Source of the DNA: Cacajao melanocephalus
Taxonomy: Eukaryota > Chordata > Mammalia > Primates > Pitheciidae
Direction of reading: 5' to 3'
Assembly: GCA_963573385.1 (NCBI GenBank)
Contig: CAUYLG010044548.1
Coordinates: 176,768-240,767 of the forward strand
Length of the DNA: 64,000 nt
Part shown: positions 37,191 to 52,243 of the stretch, piece after piece
Layout: each line of letters starts with the position of its first letter
How positions within the stretch are numbered: the first letter of the stretch is position 1
Made by a program: the position numbers and the translations under genes
Notes under the pieces: generated by a model
What the model was told of the DNA's origin: nothing
The model's database searches: none
Seen by the model: only the letters and a program-made list of their open reading frames with translations

Positions 37191-37879
37191 ATTGAAAAAA
37201 AAGAAAATAAAAAAGAATTTCCACAAGTATGGTTTATTATATTGCCTGATGTTATAAATAAATTTCCAATTTTGTTTATTATTTATTTGCCAATTTCCCA
37301 AAAGTGATCAACAAAGCTGTGGATTAGGAACACCATTTAAAGGAATTTGCATACATGTCTTCAGGAATAGCTAGGAAAGGGGATGTTGATGAGAGCCTTC
37401 TACTTTACTACAACTTTGGGAGGAAAGGATCCTCAAGAGATAATAATTTAAAATGGAGAGTTCTGAGACCTATTATAAGGGAAAAAGTAGTAGCTCAGAG
37501 TTGGGTAGGAGGTATTGAACATGTAGAAGGCCCAGTCTCTGGAGTCCTAAGTTCAACTTGGGGGATAGGCATTCAATGTGGTGTCCATTTAGCCTTTGAA
37601 GCCTGTCCTTTGCTGCCTTAAGGGGTTCGGGGTCTCCTACTTTTCTCTTCTCATCTCTAAGTAGAAACCTACTCTTGGATCTCTGTCCTTTTTTTGTGGA
37701 GACGTACTGTTTTATTATTTAAACACAAACCCTTGTGTTTAACATTGCAGATATTCAAAACCAAAAAGCTCCTTAATTCTGTCAATCCTGCTCCGAGGAG
37801 TAACCTGCTGGCAGTTTGGTGTATCTCCTTCCAGACTATTTTCTTTTCATTCAGTTGTAAAGATGTGCATATATAGAAT

Positions 37880-38500
37880 TATTCTATATTGCCTTTTTTG
37901 TATGTGTTGGGGGGAAGTATCACATAAATGTGAGCATATTACACAGTGTTATTCTTGGCTATTTCACTTCATATGCATTGGAGATGCTTTCATGTCATTA
38001 TATGCAGATTTACTTCATTCTCTTTAACTACTGGGTAGTATATCATAGAATAATTGTATCATTTAAAAAATTTTGTGGCGACATAGTAGGTGTATGTATT
38101 TATGGGGTACGTGAGATGTTTTAATGCAGACGTGCAATGTGAAATAAATACATCATGGAGAATGGGGTATCGATCCCCTGAAGCCTTTATCTGTGGAGTT
38201 GTGAACAATCCAATTATACTCTTTCAGTTATTTAAAAATGTACAATTAAGTTATTATTGACTATAGTCACTTGGTTGTGCTATTATATAGTAGGTTTTAT
38301 TCATTTTTTCTATTTTTTTGTACCCATTAACCACCCCTACCATCAAGGAATAGTTGTATCATGATTTAATGATTCTTCTTTGAATAGACATGGGTGTTTC
38401 TAATTGTTTTGCTGTCATAGCCAGTGCTACAAGGAATATCCTTCCTTGAATATGCCCCTTTGGGCACAATATTTCTCCAAGATGGATAACCAAATGTGAA
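37880..38500 (-). mobile_element. Old L1 fragment with a younger L1 3' end nested at about 38060-38345
   Basis: 'ttatggggtacgtgagatgt' through 'gtacccattaaccacccc' is an L1 3' end. 'ATAGAATAATTGTATCAT' and 'AAGGAATAGTTGTATCAT' flank it as an imperfect target duplication inside an older L1-like piece. Confidence 0.65.
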
Positions 38501-38644
38501 CTTGGAAAGGAGATGCTTAATTTTTAATTACGGAAAAATGGCTGTTCTTAATCTTTCATTTTGAATAAACTGTAAATGAAAAGTTTTTAAAAGAGTGATA
38601 CTTTTTCCAAGAGTTTACTCACTTCAGCAGTGATAGCATCCTTT

Positions 38645-38825
38645 TTCCTTTTTTTTTAATTAATTTTTTATTTAAATAGGTTTTTAGGAAACAGGTGGTG
38701 TTTGGTTACATGAATAAGTTTTTTAATGGTGATTTCTGAGACTTCAGTGCACCCATCACCCAAGCAGTGTACCCTGTACGCCGTGTGTGTGTAGTCTTTT
38801 ATCCCTCACCCCACCACCCTTTCAG
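38645..38825 (-). mobile_element. L1 3' end, antisense
   Basis: 'aacaggtggtgtttggttac' and 'cccatcacccaagcagtgta' are L1 3' UTR. Confidence 0.75.
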
Positions 38826-38987
38826 TGATAACATCCTTAAACAACAGTCATTCAATCAGTGTTCTCCAAAGGGTGAGCCTCAAATCTACCAGAAGTACCT
38901 GAGGGTGCTTATTAAAATACATATTGCTGAGTCCCATCCACCGCTTTAGAATCTCTGAAGGTATGTCCCAGGAATCTACTTTTCCTC

Positions 38988-39427
38988 TTTTTTTGAGACA
39001 AGGTCTCATTCTGTTGCCCAGGCTGGAGTGCAGTGGTGTAAACACAGCTCACTACAACCTATACCTTCTGGGCTCACGCTCTCCTCGCATCTCAGCCTAC
39101 CTTAGTAGCTGGGACTACAGAGGCATCACCATTCCTGGCAATTATTTATTTATTTATATTTATTTTTTTTATAGAGACGGGGTTTCACCATGTTGGCCAG
39201 GATAGTCTCAATCTCCTGATCGTGTGATCCACCCACCTCTGCCTCCCAAAGTGTTGGGATTACAGGCATGAGCCACCACACCCGGCCAATTTTTTATTTT
39301 TATTTTTTGTCGAGACAGTTGTTTTACTATGCTGCCCAGGCTGCTCTCAAACTCTTGGGCTCAAGCAATCCTACTGCCTCTGTCTCCCAAGTGTTGGAAT
39401 TACAGATGTGACCTACCACGCCTGGTG
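38988..39427 (-). mobile_element. Antisense Alu followed by an old antisense Alu arm
   Basis: 38988-39286 full Alu; 39300-39427 single J-like arm ending 'ctaccacgcctggtg'. Confidence 0.85.
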
Positions 39428-39684
39428 CCAGGAATCTATCTACTTTTAAACAATTTCAATATTATTTCACAGAGCACAAAATTTTGATGTTACCAGCTGG
39501 GAAGAATTTCACAATGGATTGTTATGAGTACTAAAACCTGGAATACAGAATGTCATAAATGAATGTTAGATATTTAATGGAATTTTAAAAGAATATTGTA
39601 CTTTCTAAGAGTTTCTGAAATCACACAATAGGAGGCAGGGCAGTGTGGTGGTTGAATTTGGGCTCTCAAGTTGGATGGCTGTTG

Positions 39685-40660
39685 TCTCAATCTGTTTTCT
39701 GTTGCTTATAACAGAATACCTGAAACTGGGTCACTTATTTATTTGTTTGTTTATTTATTTATTTTTGGGGACAAAGTCTTACCCTGTCGCCTAGGCTGGA
39801 GTACAGTGGCACAACGTTGGCTCACTGCAACCTCCACCTCCTTGTTTCAAGCGATTCTCCTGCCTTAGATTTCTGGGTAGCCAGGATTATAGGTGTGCAC
39901 CACCATAACTGATTAATTTTTTGTATTTTAGTAGAGATGGGCTTTCGCCATGTTGGCCAGGCTGGTCTTAAACTCCTGACCTCAAGAGATCCGCCCACTT
40001 GGCCTTTCAAAGTGCTGTGATTACAGGCATGAGCCACCGTGCCAGGCCTGGGTAATTTATTTATTTAGTTTTTGAGACAGGGTCTCACTCTGTCACTCAG
40101 GCTAGAGTACAGTGGCACGATCTTGGTTCACTGCAACCTCCGCCTCCCAGATTCAAGTAATCGATCTTCCCACTTCAGCCTCCTGAGTAGCTGGGACTAC
40201 AAGCCCATACCACCATGCCCAGCTAATTTTTGTATTTTTAGTAGAGATGGGGTTTCGCCAATGTTGGCCAGGCTGTGGGTAATTTATTTTTAAATTTAGT
40301 TTTTCCAGTTATGGATGCTGTGAAGTCCAAGGTTAAGGGTCTGTCTCTTGGTTGCATCTGAACTCCTTCTTGCTGGAAGGGACACCCTTTGGTGTTCCAA
40401 GGCATCGCAGGACGTCGCATGGCCAGGAAGCTGAGACTGCTAACATGCTATCCTTAAGTCTCTTTTCCTTTTCTTTAAAGCCAGTAGTTCTCCTCCCATG
40501 ATAACCTATTAAGCCATGAATAGATTAATTTATTCATGAGGGCAGAGCCCTCAGGATCCAGTCACCTCTTGAAGGGCCCACTTCTAATGAGGATTAAGTT
40601 TCGACCACTTTAGGGATTAAGTTTCGATATGAATTTTGAAGGGGACATTCAAACCATAGC
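39685..40660. mobile_element. Old repeat split by two antisense Alus (39735-40046 and 40056-40275)
   Basis: Outer element: 'gcttataacagaatacctga' before the Alus and 'ttcatgagggcagagccctc', 'gggacattcaaaccatagca' after them. Family not certain. The second Alu lacks its left-arm end. Confidence 0.6.
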
Positions 40661-41215
40661 AACCAGGGTCTGAATCCTGACTTTATTGCTTGCTAAATAG
40701 AGAAATTCCTTAATCTCTATAACTCTGTTTCCTTTTTTCTTTGGTGAAATAGTTATAATGAAAGTGCCTACATTCTTGGGGTAATGTGAAGATTAAACAA
40801 AGTAATAAATATAAAGTGCTTAGCAGCATTCCTGGTTTATAGTAAACATTCAAGAAATGTTTTGACTCTCGAAGTCACAGTAAATCACGAAACAACAAAG
40901 TAGCATTTGATGCTAAATATTGGGAAATTTGGGGCAATTAAACTCTAAAGTGGATTGGAATAGGTAATAATTTCTAGTAAGGTGGAAGCAGGGTGAATAG
41001 GATGAAATTATTAAAAAATGAGAACTGTGAGTTAGAGTTGTATCATTTTTTCATATACCTTGAATCTTTATACTTCAAATATTTGCACATTACATGTGTA
41101 TTTGTACCTATAACGTATATTTGTATATGTATTCCCTATTATATACTATAATGGTACTTATTAATACTATTAATACTAATAATGATGAATACTGTGCTAA
41201 TGTGTCTTCTAATTA

Positions 41216-41461
<246 letters not shown>

Positions 41462-41629
41462 CTAAGAACATACACTTTAACTGGAGGAGGATGTTAAAAC
41501 AATTGCTTAATCACTTATGTCCTCAGCGCTGAAGGTCATTGTTTTGGTCTGGAGGTGTGTAAAACATACACTTTGCTCTCTAATTGTTTATAGTCTACTT
41601 GGGAAATAAACCTAACAAGAAATATGTAA

Positions 41630-41850
41630 TAACAATAACAGCTAACATTGTTTAGTACTATGCACCAGGCATTGTACTGAGTACATTATATAAATTATTT
41701 TACTTAAAACTCACAACAATCAGAGTAGGAAGATTTCATAATTTTTCCCTCTTTTTATAATTGAGGAAACTGAGGCTTAGATGTGTGCAAATAAGTGGCA
41801 AGTTTCGGATTCCAAATCAGCTAAATTTTATTTAAAGCCTAAAATACTTA
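41630..41850 (+). mobile_element. MIR element
   Basis: 'atgcaccaggcattgtactg' and 'ttgaggaaactgaggcttag'. Confidence 0.8.
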
Positions 41851-42230
41851 ACCACCTATCTTTTATCTACTAAGCTTGTTAGTTCAAAGATTACCTGAAG
41901 GTAAATTTTATCAATCCAGTTTTGGATTTTAGGGGAAAAAAATGAAGGTAAATTTTAACTTGAATGGATCTAGATTGTTTATAATGGAATCTGTTGCCTA
42001 GCATCAATTGTGACCATGCTGAGGTCACAAAGGATAAGAAATTACCCTTAAGGGATGAAAATTCTTTGGAATAGAATGCAGTAGGCCCACACAAGCAGGA
42101 ATGTGTATAAATAGCTTAAATTAGCCTGTGTTTGCATAAGGACATTAACTCAAAAGGAAACTTGGTTTAAGAAGTTCACTCTAAAAATAGTGCAAGAAGC
42201 ATCACTGGTCCATAAAGAGAGAAGGGTAGA

Positions 42231-42345
42231 GTAGGTTACGTCATTTCAGCACCTTTTAAGGTAAAGGAGGAGGGAATCCTCTTGAACTCATTAGCCAATC
42301 AGGTTCTGAAGACACTTCTTAAGGCCACTTCCTGTCTCTCCACTT
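42231..42345 (+). promoter_or_regulatory. CCNB1IP1: Main CCNB1IP1 promoter
   Basis: CRE/ATF-like TTACGTCA at 42236-42243, CCAAT box at 42295-42299 and ETS-like ACTTCCTG at 42327-42334 precede a pyrimidine-rich stretch (CTTTCTTTCCCTCTCGG) where transcription probably starts. No TATA box. The pyrimidine start resembles the 5'-TOP starts of snoRNA host genes, which fits the snoRNA in this gene. Confidence 0.65.
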
Positions 42346-42372
42346 TCTTTCCCTCTCGGTTTTGGTGGGCTG
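42340..42372 (+). other. CCNB1IP1: Probable first non-coding exon of CCNB1IP1
   Basis: Ends with donor GGGCTG|GTGAGTG at 42372; the start is approximate. Sequence after it (42,373-43,000) shows no repeat. Confidence 0.55.
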
Positions 42373-43004
42373 GTGAGTGTGCACTTAATTTTGCTCTTTA
42401 ATTGTTTTGAATTTCTCTTCCATTTAAGCCGTATATGCAGGTGGCAGGCCTTTATTTCAAGCCGGCGTTGGAGTGAGTGTGAGTCGCAAGGCGATTAATT
42501 TAGGCTCTGTGGAGGTTGGGAGGAGACAGTGAAATGCTCTGCCTGGCTTGTTTCCACGTGGGCCTCTGCAGTGCTGGGGTTTGCCTTCTTTCTCTGAGTC
42601 CGGGTGACCCAGGAACAATAGACTCCGCTTCATGTGCACAGTGCGTGTGTTCTTGGAAAACGCCTGGCTTTATTTCGCTGGGAGGGAAAGATACTGTTAT
42701 CCCAATGCTGTTTTGATTTATATCTCCCTGGGTGAGGTCAGATCTCGGGAGAAGGCGTTCAGCTCAGTAGATTTTAATTCTCCGGAGAGTGTCTAAGAGG
42801 GCCCAGGTCCTTACTGGGTTTGTGAAAGCTGCAGCGGACCTTGTCTTTCCCCTGGCCTTAGCTCAGATCATTTCGGCTTTCTTGGTGAACCTGGGCAGCA
42901 AACTCTGAAGACAGATAAGCCCTAAGAGGAGCTCCTAATTTTTAATGTTGCCACAGTGGTGAATGTGTCCTAAAAAGCTATGGAAAAAGATCCGGGGACC
43001 TTAG

Positions 43005-43165
43005 TTTAGGGCAAGCCTCTAGATTCAAATTCCAGCGCCACAGTTTACAGCTCTGGTGACCTTGGGAGTAGCAGTGAGCCATTCCCAGGCTTAGCTTTCC
43101 AAGATCAGATAAAATATATAAAAACTAGGCCCTAGTTGGTATGTAATAAATGTTAGGTACCTTTA
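43005..43165 (+). mobile_element. MIR element in CCNB1IP1 intron 1
   Basis: 'tagattcaaattccagcgcc' and 'ggtgaccttgggagtagc'. Confidence 0.75.
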
Positions 43166-43673
43166 GAAGTAAGCAGTGCTTATTCACCATAGTATTTTGG
43201 ATATCTGTTTTCTCACAAAAAGTTTTGTCTAGTGACCTCGAATGTAATTTCACGGCATTCCTTTCTATTGATACATGTTAGTTTTTATATGATGTATGTG
43301 TTGGGTATCCTTATAGGTAGAAAGTATGAGAAAGACAAACCAGTTAATTGAATGTAGTAGTAGGCATTTGTAGGCTTCCCATAATTTTTATAATTCTCAA
43401 GCGGGTATAATTTATTTTTTGAATAGGTAATATATTCACATGGTTCAGAATTCAAAGGAAATCAGTTTCTTATCCCCTTCCCTAAGCCATCCAATTCCTC
43501 TCTCGAATAACAGTGTTACTAAGATATTTTATGCATATAAGCAAATATGTGTATCTTTCCCTTTTTCTGTATCTACTCTACTATATGTCTTACTTTTTCC
43601 ACTTAATAATTCCGTGAGTAGTGTCCACATTCTTTATAATGGTAACAGTATTCTTTAAAAAATTTTTTTTTAA

Positions 43674-43850
<177 letters not shown>

Positions 43851-44612
43851 GGTAACATAGTATTCTACTTTATGTACATGCCATAATTTATTTAGCTTTT
43901 ATCAGTAGATATTTAGATAGTTTATGATCTTGATATTTCTCCCTAAATGAATAACTTTGTAAATAAGTCATTTGGCATATAGGCATTTCAACTGGGTTTT
44001 AGCATATTCTTCTTTAAAAGGAATCTAGATATTTTGCAGAGCTTCCTATTTATATTTGTTTTGTACACATAGTCGTGATTAGAAACCAATCAGTACTTTA
44101 AATGTCTTGATTGAGCAGTAAAGGATTTTCTACCAAAAGCAGAATCATCTTGATGATTTTATGTGGGTATATCTTTGTCCCCTTTGGTTTGACTAGGGGA
44201 TGGTTTATCTTGTTATGAGCACGTTTTTTTTTAAATCTTTTTTATTTTATTTTTTGAGCGCATGTTTAATGTTGGGAAGGAGTGACAGCAGTGACCCAGA
44301 ACAGCAAAGTCATCTGTATTCAAAGGGGCAGAAGGGGCATGCTTCCAGTGTTTTCTTAGACAATGTGTGCTGGATATGCCCCTGAACTTATGGTGTTGAG
44401 GGAGTAGACCCATTTTAGTATTAAGTTAGGAAAAGCTGAAATATGTTTTAGGATACAGACATGCAAAATAAAAAAGAAGACTTTGGGAATTTCTCCAAAG
44501 CTGTTTCAGTCTTAAGAGGCTTAGTTCTGGTTTTTTAGGTGGTAGTTTTGTGAGTTGGGAAAAAATTAGGTTCTTTCCAATGGAAGCCTCCTTTTGTTAA
44601 GAAATAACTTTA

Positions 44613-44922
<310 letters not shown>

Positions 44923-44984
44923 TTATGAGTACTATATGAGTGGCCTTTCTGGCTTCTGGGCTATGGTGAGAAGTATGAATTTTT

Positions 44985-45300
44985 GTTTTTGTTAAATTTG
45001 TATTTATTGTAGATTCATGGGGTGCATGTGCAGGTTTGTTACAGGGTATGTTGCATGATGCTGAGGTTTGGGCTTCAACTGATCCTGCCATCTAGGTAAT
45101 AAACATTGTACCCAATAGAAGTTTTTCAGCTCTTGCTCCTCTCCCTCCCTTCCTCCTTTTGGAGTACTTAGTGTTTATTGTTCCCAACTTTATGTCCCCG
45201 TGAACCCAATATTTAGCTCCCTACCCAAGATTTAGCTCCCACTTAAAAGTAAGAATATGCGATACTTCGTTTTCTGTTTCTACGTAAATTCCCTTAGGAT
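44985..45300 (-). mobile_element. L1 3' end, antisense
   Basis: 'ggtgcatgtgcaggtttgtt' and 'tttagctcccacttaaaagt' are L1 3' UTR/ORF2 end. Confidence 0.8.
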
Positions 45301-45399
45301 AATAGCCTCCAGCAGCATCCAGCAGCTTCAGTTGCTGCAAAAGACAGGCTTTTTTTTAAATGGCTGTGGAAAAGTGTGAAATTTTTAGACGGAATTCTT

Positions 45400-45640
45400 G
45401 CCTTTCTACTCACTAGCTGGTTGAGCTTGGGCAAGTAAACATATTAAACATTTAACTCCATGCCAGCTACAGTGTAAAGTATATTTATTACCTCATTTAA
45501 TCTTCACAGAAGTTTTAAGAGGTAAGTAGTATTTGCTCTCATTTTACAGAGGTGACAACTGAGGTTTAGAGAAGTTGCATGACTTACCCATGGGCACAGC
45601 AAATACGCAAGAGAGCCAGGATTAAAATCTAGTTTTATAT
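45400..45640 (+). mobile_element. MIR element
   Basis: 'tgagcttgggcaagtaaaca' and 'aactgaggtttagagaagtt'. Confidence 0.7.
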
Positions 45641-45654
45641 TATTTCAAAATTTA

Positions 45655-45955
45655 TTATTTTAGGGAATATTAATTAGTGCAGCTGTTACGGGAAGCAATA
45701 TGGAGATTTCTCAAAAAATTAAAAATAAAACTACCATATAATCTAGAAATCCCAATTTCTGGGTATATTCAAAAGAAATAAAATTAGTGTGTCAGAGATA
45801 CCTATACTCCCATGTTCATTACAGTATCGTTCACAAAAGCCAAGATAAGGAATTGACCTAAAGGTCCATCAACAGATGAATGGATAAAGAAAATATGATA
45901 TCTTTGTATAGTGGAATACTATTCTGCCTTAAAAAGGAAGGAAATTCTAATAGTG
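45655..45955 (+). mobile_element. L1 ORF2 3' fragment, sense
   Basis: 'aggtccatcaacagatgaat' and 'gtatagtggaatactattct' are L1 ORF2 end. Confidence 0.8.
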
Positions 45956-46087
45956 GGAAATAAGACTTGGAGTCTGTTCTGAAAGCAGTACCTTATATAA
46001 CTATCTCTAAAGAAAACTATGCCAAGCTGTCAGTTTAATATTTATTTCCTATGAACAAAATTTTATATTGTTTTCATTTTGTTTCAG

Positions 46088-46220
46088 GTTGAAGATGAAA
46101 TCCACTGAGGATGAAAGGCCTGGGTCTTCAGCACCCTGTGTGCCAGTCCAGAACTGGTCCATCTATACAGACCCCCTGAAAATCAACTGGGCTTGGATTC
46201 AGACATTCTCAATAGAAAGG
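46088..46220 (+). other. CCNB1IP1: Possible 5' UTR exon of CCNB1IP1
   Basis: Good acceptor (TTTGTTTCAG) but weak donor GTTAAA at 46221. It opens a 44-codon frame (ATG 46096) that would be an upstream ORF if included. Flanking 46,221-47,190 has no repeat I recognise. Confidence 0.3.
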
Positions 46221-47189
46221 GTTAAAGGCTAATGGGACCTAAAGCCTGGTACTTGAATTTTGATCAAGATAAACTGTCTTAAGTTCTCTTCACTACACGT
46301 ATGTGTGTCTTTTCTGTCTAAAAAGCTTAGCCTAGAGATTCTTTGAGTTACCATTGTATCCTGTAATACTAGGTGGCACTGTGTAAATTGGAATAGAGTC
46401 AAATGGAATGGTAGTGAAATCTTAACACAGTATCTGCTGATTTGGTATAATTTGTAGTTTGTATTAGGCCTTCATGAAGCATCTGTTCACACATATAAAA
46501 TGTACTTTTTGGCTATGAACACCAGTTCTTTGAAGTGATTACTGCCCACAGTCAACAAAATGCTGGGATCATTGATTGTTTATGGAGCATTTACAAAATG
46601 CTTAGTAAATATGAAATGTCCTTTGTATAGTGGAATGAACTTGTCGAAGCATGCATGACTAGAATCCTGCAGGGAGCATTACACATTGGGAAAGTTATCA
46701 CATATTTAACATCAGGATTTATGTGCTAGGCTTTGTGCTGTGTGTCAAAGACAAAAAGACCGGGCCTCTTGCGTTCTGGGTTTTGTTTGTGAGTTGAGAT
46801 TAATAGAGAAGTTGTTCCTTTCAACCTATGATTATTATCCTGTAAGAATACTCGGATCAAGGAGGTTTTTTCTGTTAATTTCCTTTTTAAAAAAATTTGT
46901 TTTAGGTTTGGAGAGATCAAAGAGTTTTAAGGTTGACATCATTAAAACTGTAGAAACCTTTCCCCCCATGTCTTGCTTCTTGTCTACATTCTCTTAGTTA
47001 ATCTTGCATCCTGCTGATCTGAAAACGTTTTACATAGTGAAAGCAGTGTTGAAATATAGGACAAGGCTGGAGTAAAATAACATTTTGATCATATCCGTCT
47101 GAGATATTTAAAAAGCTTCAGTTTCTTTCCAAACTACTGAGATAGTATGTCATTGCATTACATTTTAAAGCAAACTATCTTCCTTTAGC

Positions 47190-47345
47190 TCTGTTTATTT
47201 CCAGTAGGAAGTACCATGATGAAGTGAAAAGACTATGGAGTTTTGATGTTATTGAATTTAAATCCTAGCTCTTATTAGTTAGGTGACCTTAGGAAATTTA
47301 TTTAATTTTTTTGAGGCTCCATTTTCTTTGTAAATAGGGGGTTGT
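47190..47345 (+). mobile_element. MIR-like element
   Basis: 'taaatcctagctcttattag' and 'ggtgaccttaggaaatttat'. Confidence 0.6.
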
Positions 47346-47372
47346 AAAATTTGAATGGTACAAACTCTATAG

Positions 47373-47720
<348 letters not shown>

Positions 47721-48703
47721 TTGACAGATAGGATTTCAAAAGAATGATAGCCACTGCTTTCTTTCTGTCAGCTTATTTTAGACCCATCCTTAAAGGCACT
47801 GATGTCCAATGGAGCCTTCTGTTAGGATGGAAATGTTCTACGTTTGTACTGCCAGTATAGCTATTGAGTAATGAAATGAGACTAGGGTAATGGAGAAATT
47901 TAATTTTTAACTCTAAGTGGTTACTTATTGGACATGCAACTTTAAGGTCCATTCATGACCCACTTTTTTTGCTTCATGAAGCCTTCCTTGACCAATGCTA
48001 CTTATTTTCTTAACCTTACTTGCTTTCTACTACTTTTTTGGTGGTATGTTAATTTGTGAGTCTTGTCTTTCTGGCTAGATTGGATCTGAGGTTATGGATT
48101 TTTAAATCTCCATGTTGCTGCATGAAAAAGAACATAATGATAAAAGTACAATTGTAGTGTGTTTAGCTAACAAGTTTTAGATGATCATTACAAGTAATAC
48201 AAAAAATTTTCTAGCTAGTAATTAGTTGAAGAGTAGGGAATAGTGTGAAGGTTGCCTGCAAAGAAGAACTGTGTAACTAGTATGTATTTGACCTGAAAGT
48301 TCAGATTACACTCAAATGCTGGAAGAGGAAATTAAAGCCTCTTTCTTACATTGCCATCTTGTGGCAGACTTGGGTTCCAAATGATACTAATTCAATTTTC
48401 CTATATAAAGGGAAGATTTTCTTCAGATTATTTTGGCAAAGGATTACAAAGAGTAAAGGTTAAGTACAATCCAGCATTGGCTGAAATGAAATTGAAAAAC
48501 GCTTTGAAAAAACTATTTTGGATATTTCCTCATTTATCTGAATCTTAAAAGTTCTTAATTCCCTCCTTTTGCATAACTGTTTACTTACTGTGAGGCTGTT
48601 GACTTTTATAGCCTTTCAGAAGTTGGTTAGACTATTGTGCAGTTTTATCGAAACTTGTAAATTTATACAAAATTAAGCTTGTGTAGATGTCCTACTCTTT
48701 TTT

Positions 48704-48818
48704 GTTTGTTTGTTTGTTAATTTTTGTTTTGAGACAGCGTACTACTCTGCTACCCAAGCTGGAGTACAGTGGCATGATCACAGTTCACTATAACCTTGAA
48801 CTCCTGATCCTGCCCTAT
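48704..48818 (-). mobile_element. Old Alu fragment, antisense
   Basis: (TTTG)n then 'gagacagcgtactactctgc'; ends before the left arm. 47,721-48,700 shows no recognised repeat. Confidence 0.7.
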
Positions 48819-48999
48819 TTGATATTGAGCTCGAGCATTTGATGACATTCTCCAAATAGATAAGTCAATAATTTATATTACTGAATGGAGAGTCAAATAA
48901 AGTTACTCTAAATTTCTTGTGATTTGGTGTGTAGAACATGCTGATGTGAGTTGTCATATAATAATGTTAGTGAATTTATTTATTTTTTTAATTTTCCAG

Positions 49000-49077
49000 A
49001 GATGATCTTAGGTAATTGATAGATCCTGTGGTTCAACTTGGTTTCTAGATGGAACCTGGATTCATGTGATGCCAGAG
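49000..49077 (+). other. CCNB1IP1: Probable 5' UTR exon of CCNB1IP1
   Basis: Acceptor ATTTTCCAG and consensus donor GAG|GTAAGTG. Contains in-frame stops, so non-coding. SNORD126 lies 191 nt downstream. Confidence 0.6.
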
Positions 49078-49268
49078 GTAAGTGTAAGAGCAAAAATCTT
49101 CATTTTTTACCTCATTTGAATTTCTAATCACCTAGCAAGACTTGGGACTCAGTGTTGTTAGTGGATGGAATTTGATAGTTGAAAAAATCTCCAGTTCTAA
49201 CCTTAAGAGGATTTTCCTGTTTAGGGATGAGGAACCAGTGCTGGTTTGCCCTTCACCAGTCATTTACA

Positions 49269-49343
49269 GTTTGCCATGATGAAATGCATGTTAAGTCCGT
49301 GTTTCAGCTGATCAGTCTGATTAAACACATGCTCTGAGCAGAC
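49269..49343 (+). ncRNA. SNORD126: SNORD126, box C/D small nucleolar RNA in a CCNB1IP1 intron
   Basis: Box C ATGATGA at 49276-49282 and box D CTGA at 49334-49337. The terminal stem GTTTGC (49269-49274) pairs with GCAGAC (49338-49343). Internal C'/D'-like TGATCAG and CTGA motifs are present. Sequence and host gene match human SNORD126. Such RNAs normally guide 2'-O-methylation in the nucleolus. It is excised from the intron between exons 49000-49077 and 50469-50577. Confidence 0.93.
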
Positions 49344-49412
49344 TAAAGCTAGGGGCAAACACCTGCAGTTGAATTCTGCTTGTTGAAATTTTTACTGAGA
49401 TTTAGCCTGTAA

Positions 49413-49733
<321 letters not shown>

Positions 49734-50468
49734 CAATCCCAGGTAGTTCTTAAATCTTAATAAATTACCAATTTGAGACTCATATTTTTGTTGTGCTTTG
49801 ATCTTTTGTGATATTTCTATATCCCCGAAAAAATCACTTTTGTGAGTTAGAACTAGAGTCAGGAATCCTTAATCTAAAAGTTCAAACACTATAGAAAAAG
49901 CACTGGTAACTGGTATAATTCTATACGCAATTTAGCCTGGCAGTTTTCAACGAATCACTATTCTATCGATCTATATACATAGATTAAGGGAAACACAGAG
50001 TTGGTTCAGTCAATTTTGTGAAGACTATACAATGCAATACTATACAGTCACTTAAAAGTTATGATACAGGTTTATGTTTATTGAAATGGAATGGTATTTA
50101 TGACACATGAAAAACAGGTTATAGAGCAATATGTTTCTGCTTTAATATATATATGCATATGTTTGCTTAAGAAATCTAAAAGGATATATATGCTAAAATA
50201 CTAGGGATTATTTTCTCTAGAATTGGATTCTACAAGTAATCTTGTATTATAAACTTCTATTTTCTAATTTTATTGTATTCATATATTGTAATATATTAAA
50301 AGTAATTTTAAGTAACTTAGGACAAGCTTATATTCTTTACCCGTGCCTGCATTTTCAGCAGAGAATTAGTTAGCTATAAGGGTAAAATACAGGAAATACA
50401 AACAACTCAAAAGTTACAGCAGAAAAACTTGAAATAATTTTTTAGCTTTTTTTTTTTGTCTTTTACAG

Positions 50469-50577
50469 AAGTAAAATTTCAAGAGACCAAAACCAGATCT
50501 GAGTCTCACTGTTTCATTCTGGACCTCTTTGGTGCTGTAAATCCTGGATATACAGTAGATGATTACTGCGTTTTATG
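50469..50577 (+). other. CCNB1IP1: Probable 5' UTR exon of CCNB1IP1
   Basis: Strong polypyrimidine tract and TTTTACAG acceptor; donor ATG|GTAAGGC. No long frame. Confidence 0.55.
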
Positions 50578-50689
50578 GTAAGGCTTAGGTTGAGATTGAG
50601 AAGCTTTGACATACATGAGTCCGAAAATTCACGTTTGTGATTTCACAGCTAGCTGCTAAGGTGCTATAAATTTCATTTTTTAAAAGTCA

Positions 50690-50990
50690 GTTGATCCCAG
50701 GCATGGTGGCTCATGCCTGCAATCCTAGCACTTTGGGAGGCTGAGGCAGACAGATTATCTGAGCTCAGGAGTTCGAGATCAGACTGGCCAACGTGGCAAA
50801 ACCCCATCTCTCCTTAAAAAAAATACAAAAACCCAGGCATCGTGTGGCATGCGCCTTTTAGCCCCAGCTACTTGGGAGGCTGAGGCAGGAGAATCTCCTG
50901 AATCCAAGAGGCGGAAGTTGCAGTGAGCAGATATCGCACACTGCACTCCAGCCTGGGTGACAGAGCAAGATTATGTCTCCAAAAAAAAAA
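50690..50990 (+). mobile_element. Alu, + strand
   Basis: Full Alu with A tail. Confidence 0.9.
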
Positions 50991-51311
50991 AAGTAAAGAT
51001 GTTGAGAAGTAGCATTGTATAGTGGTTATATATGGGTTCAAACCCATGCTCTGTCACTTTGCCAGTTACACAACACTGGCAAGTTTCTTAGTATCTGTGT
51101 CTTAGTTTTATATTTTAGAAGATGGCAATCACATTTGACTCAGGGTGGTTATTTTGAAGATTAAATTAGTTAAGGTGTGGGTAAAGCATGGGTAAATGCT
51201 CAATTGGTGTTAACTATTTTGTCATCAGAATCCATGTGTATATTTTAGATTCTGTACTACCTAGCAATTTCTGACATCTGCATAATAGATTGACAAAAAT
51301 TCTTTGTTTTG

Positions 51312-51621
<310 letters not shown>

Positions 51622-51892
51622 TTAGACTACCCCTCATTATCTTCACCCCTGGCCCTCAAAACTTAATTAAGTTCTAGGATTAGTCATAGGTACTATAGTA
51701 TGTATCTTTATATAATTGTTGAAGTAACATTTTCTTTAGTTGATTAATCTTGGTTTTGGTACTAACTTGTTATCTAGTTTGTGATTTTCCCTTGCTGGAT
51801 CAGTTGATCCTTAATGATTTCTTCTAGTTCTTACTTAGATGTAATGATTACTATCTTATAAGAGTCATTTGATGTCTTCATTATTATTTTAA

Positions 51893-52243
<351 letters not shown>

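Noticed and set aside
46096..46230. 44-codon frame as a small protein gene
   Set aside because: It lies in a doubtful 5' exon with a weak donor; at most an upstream ORF.
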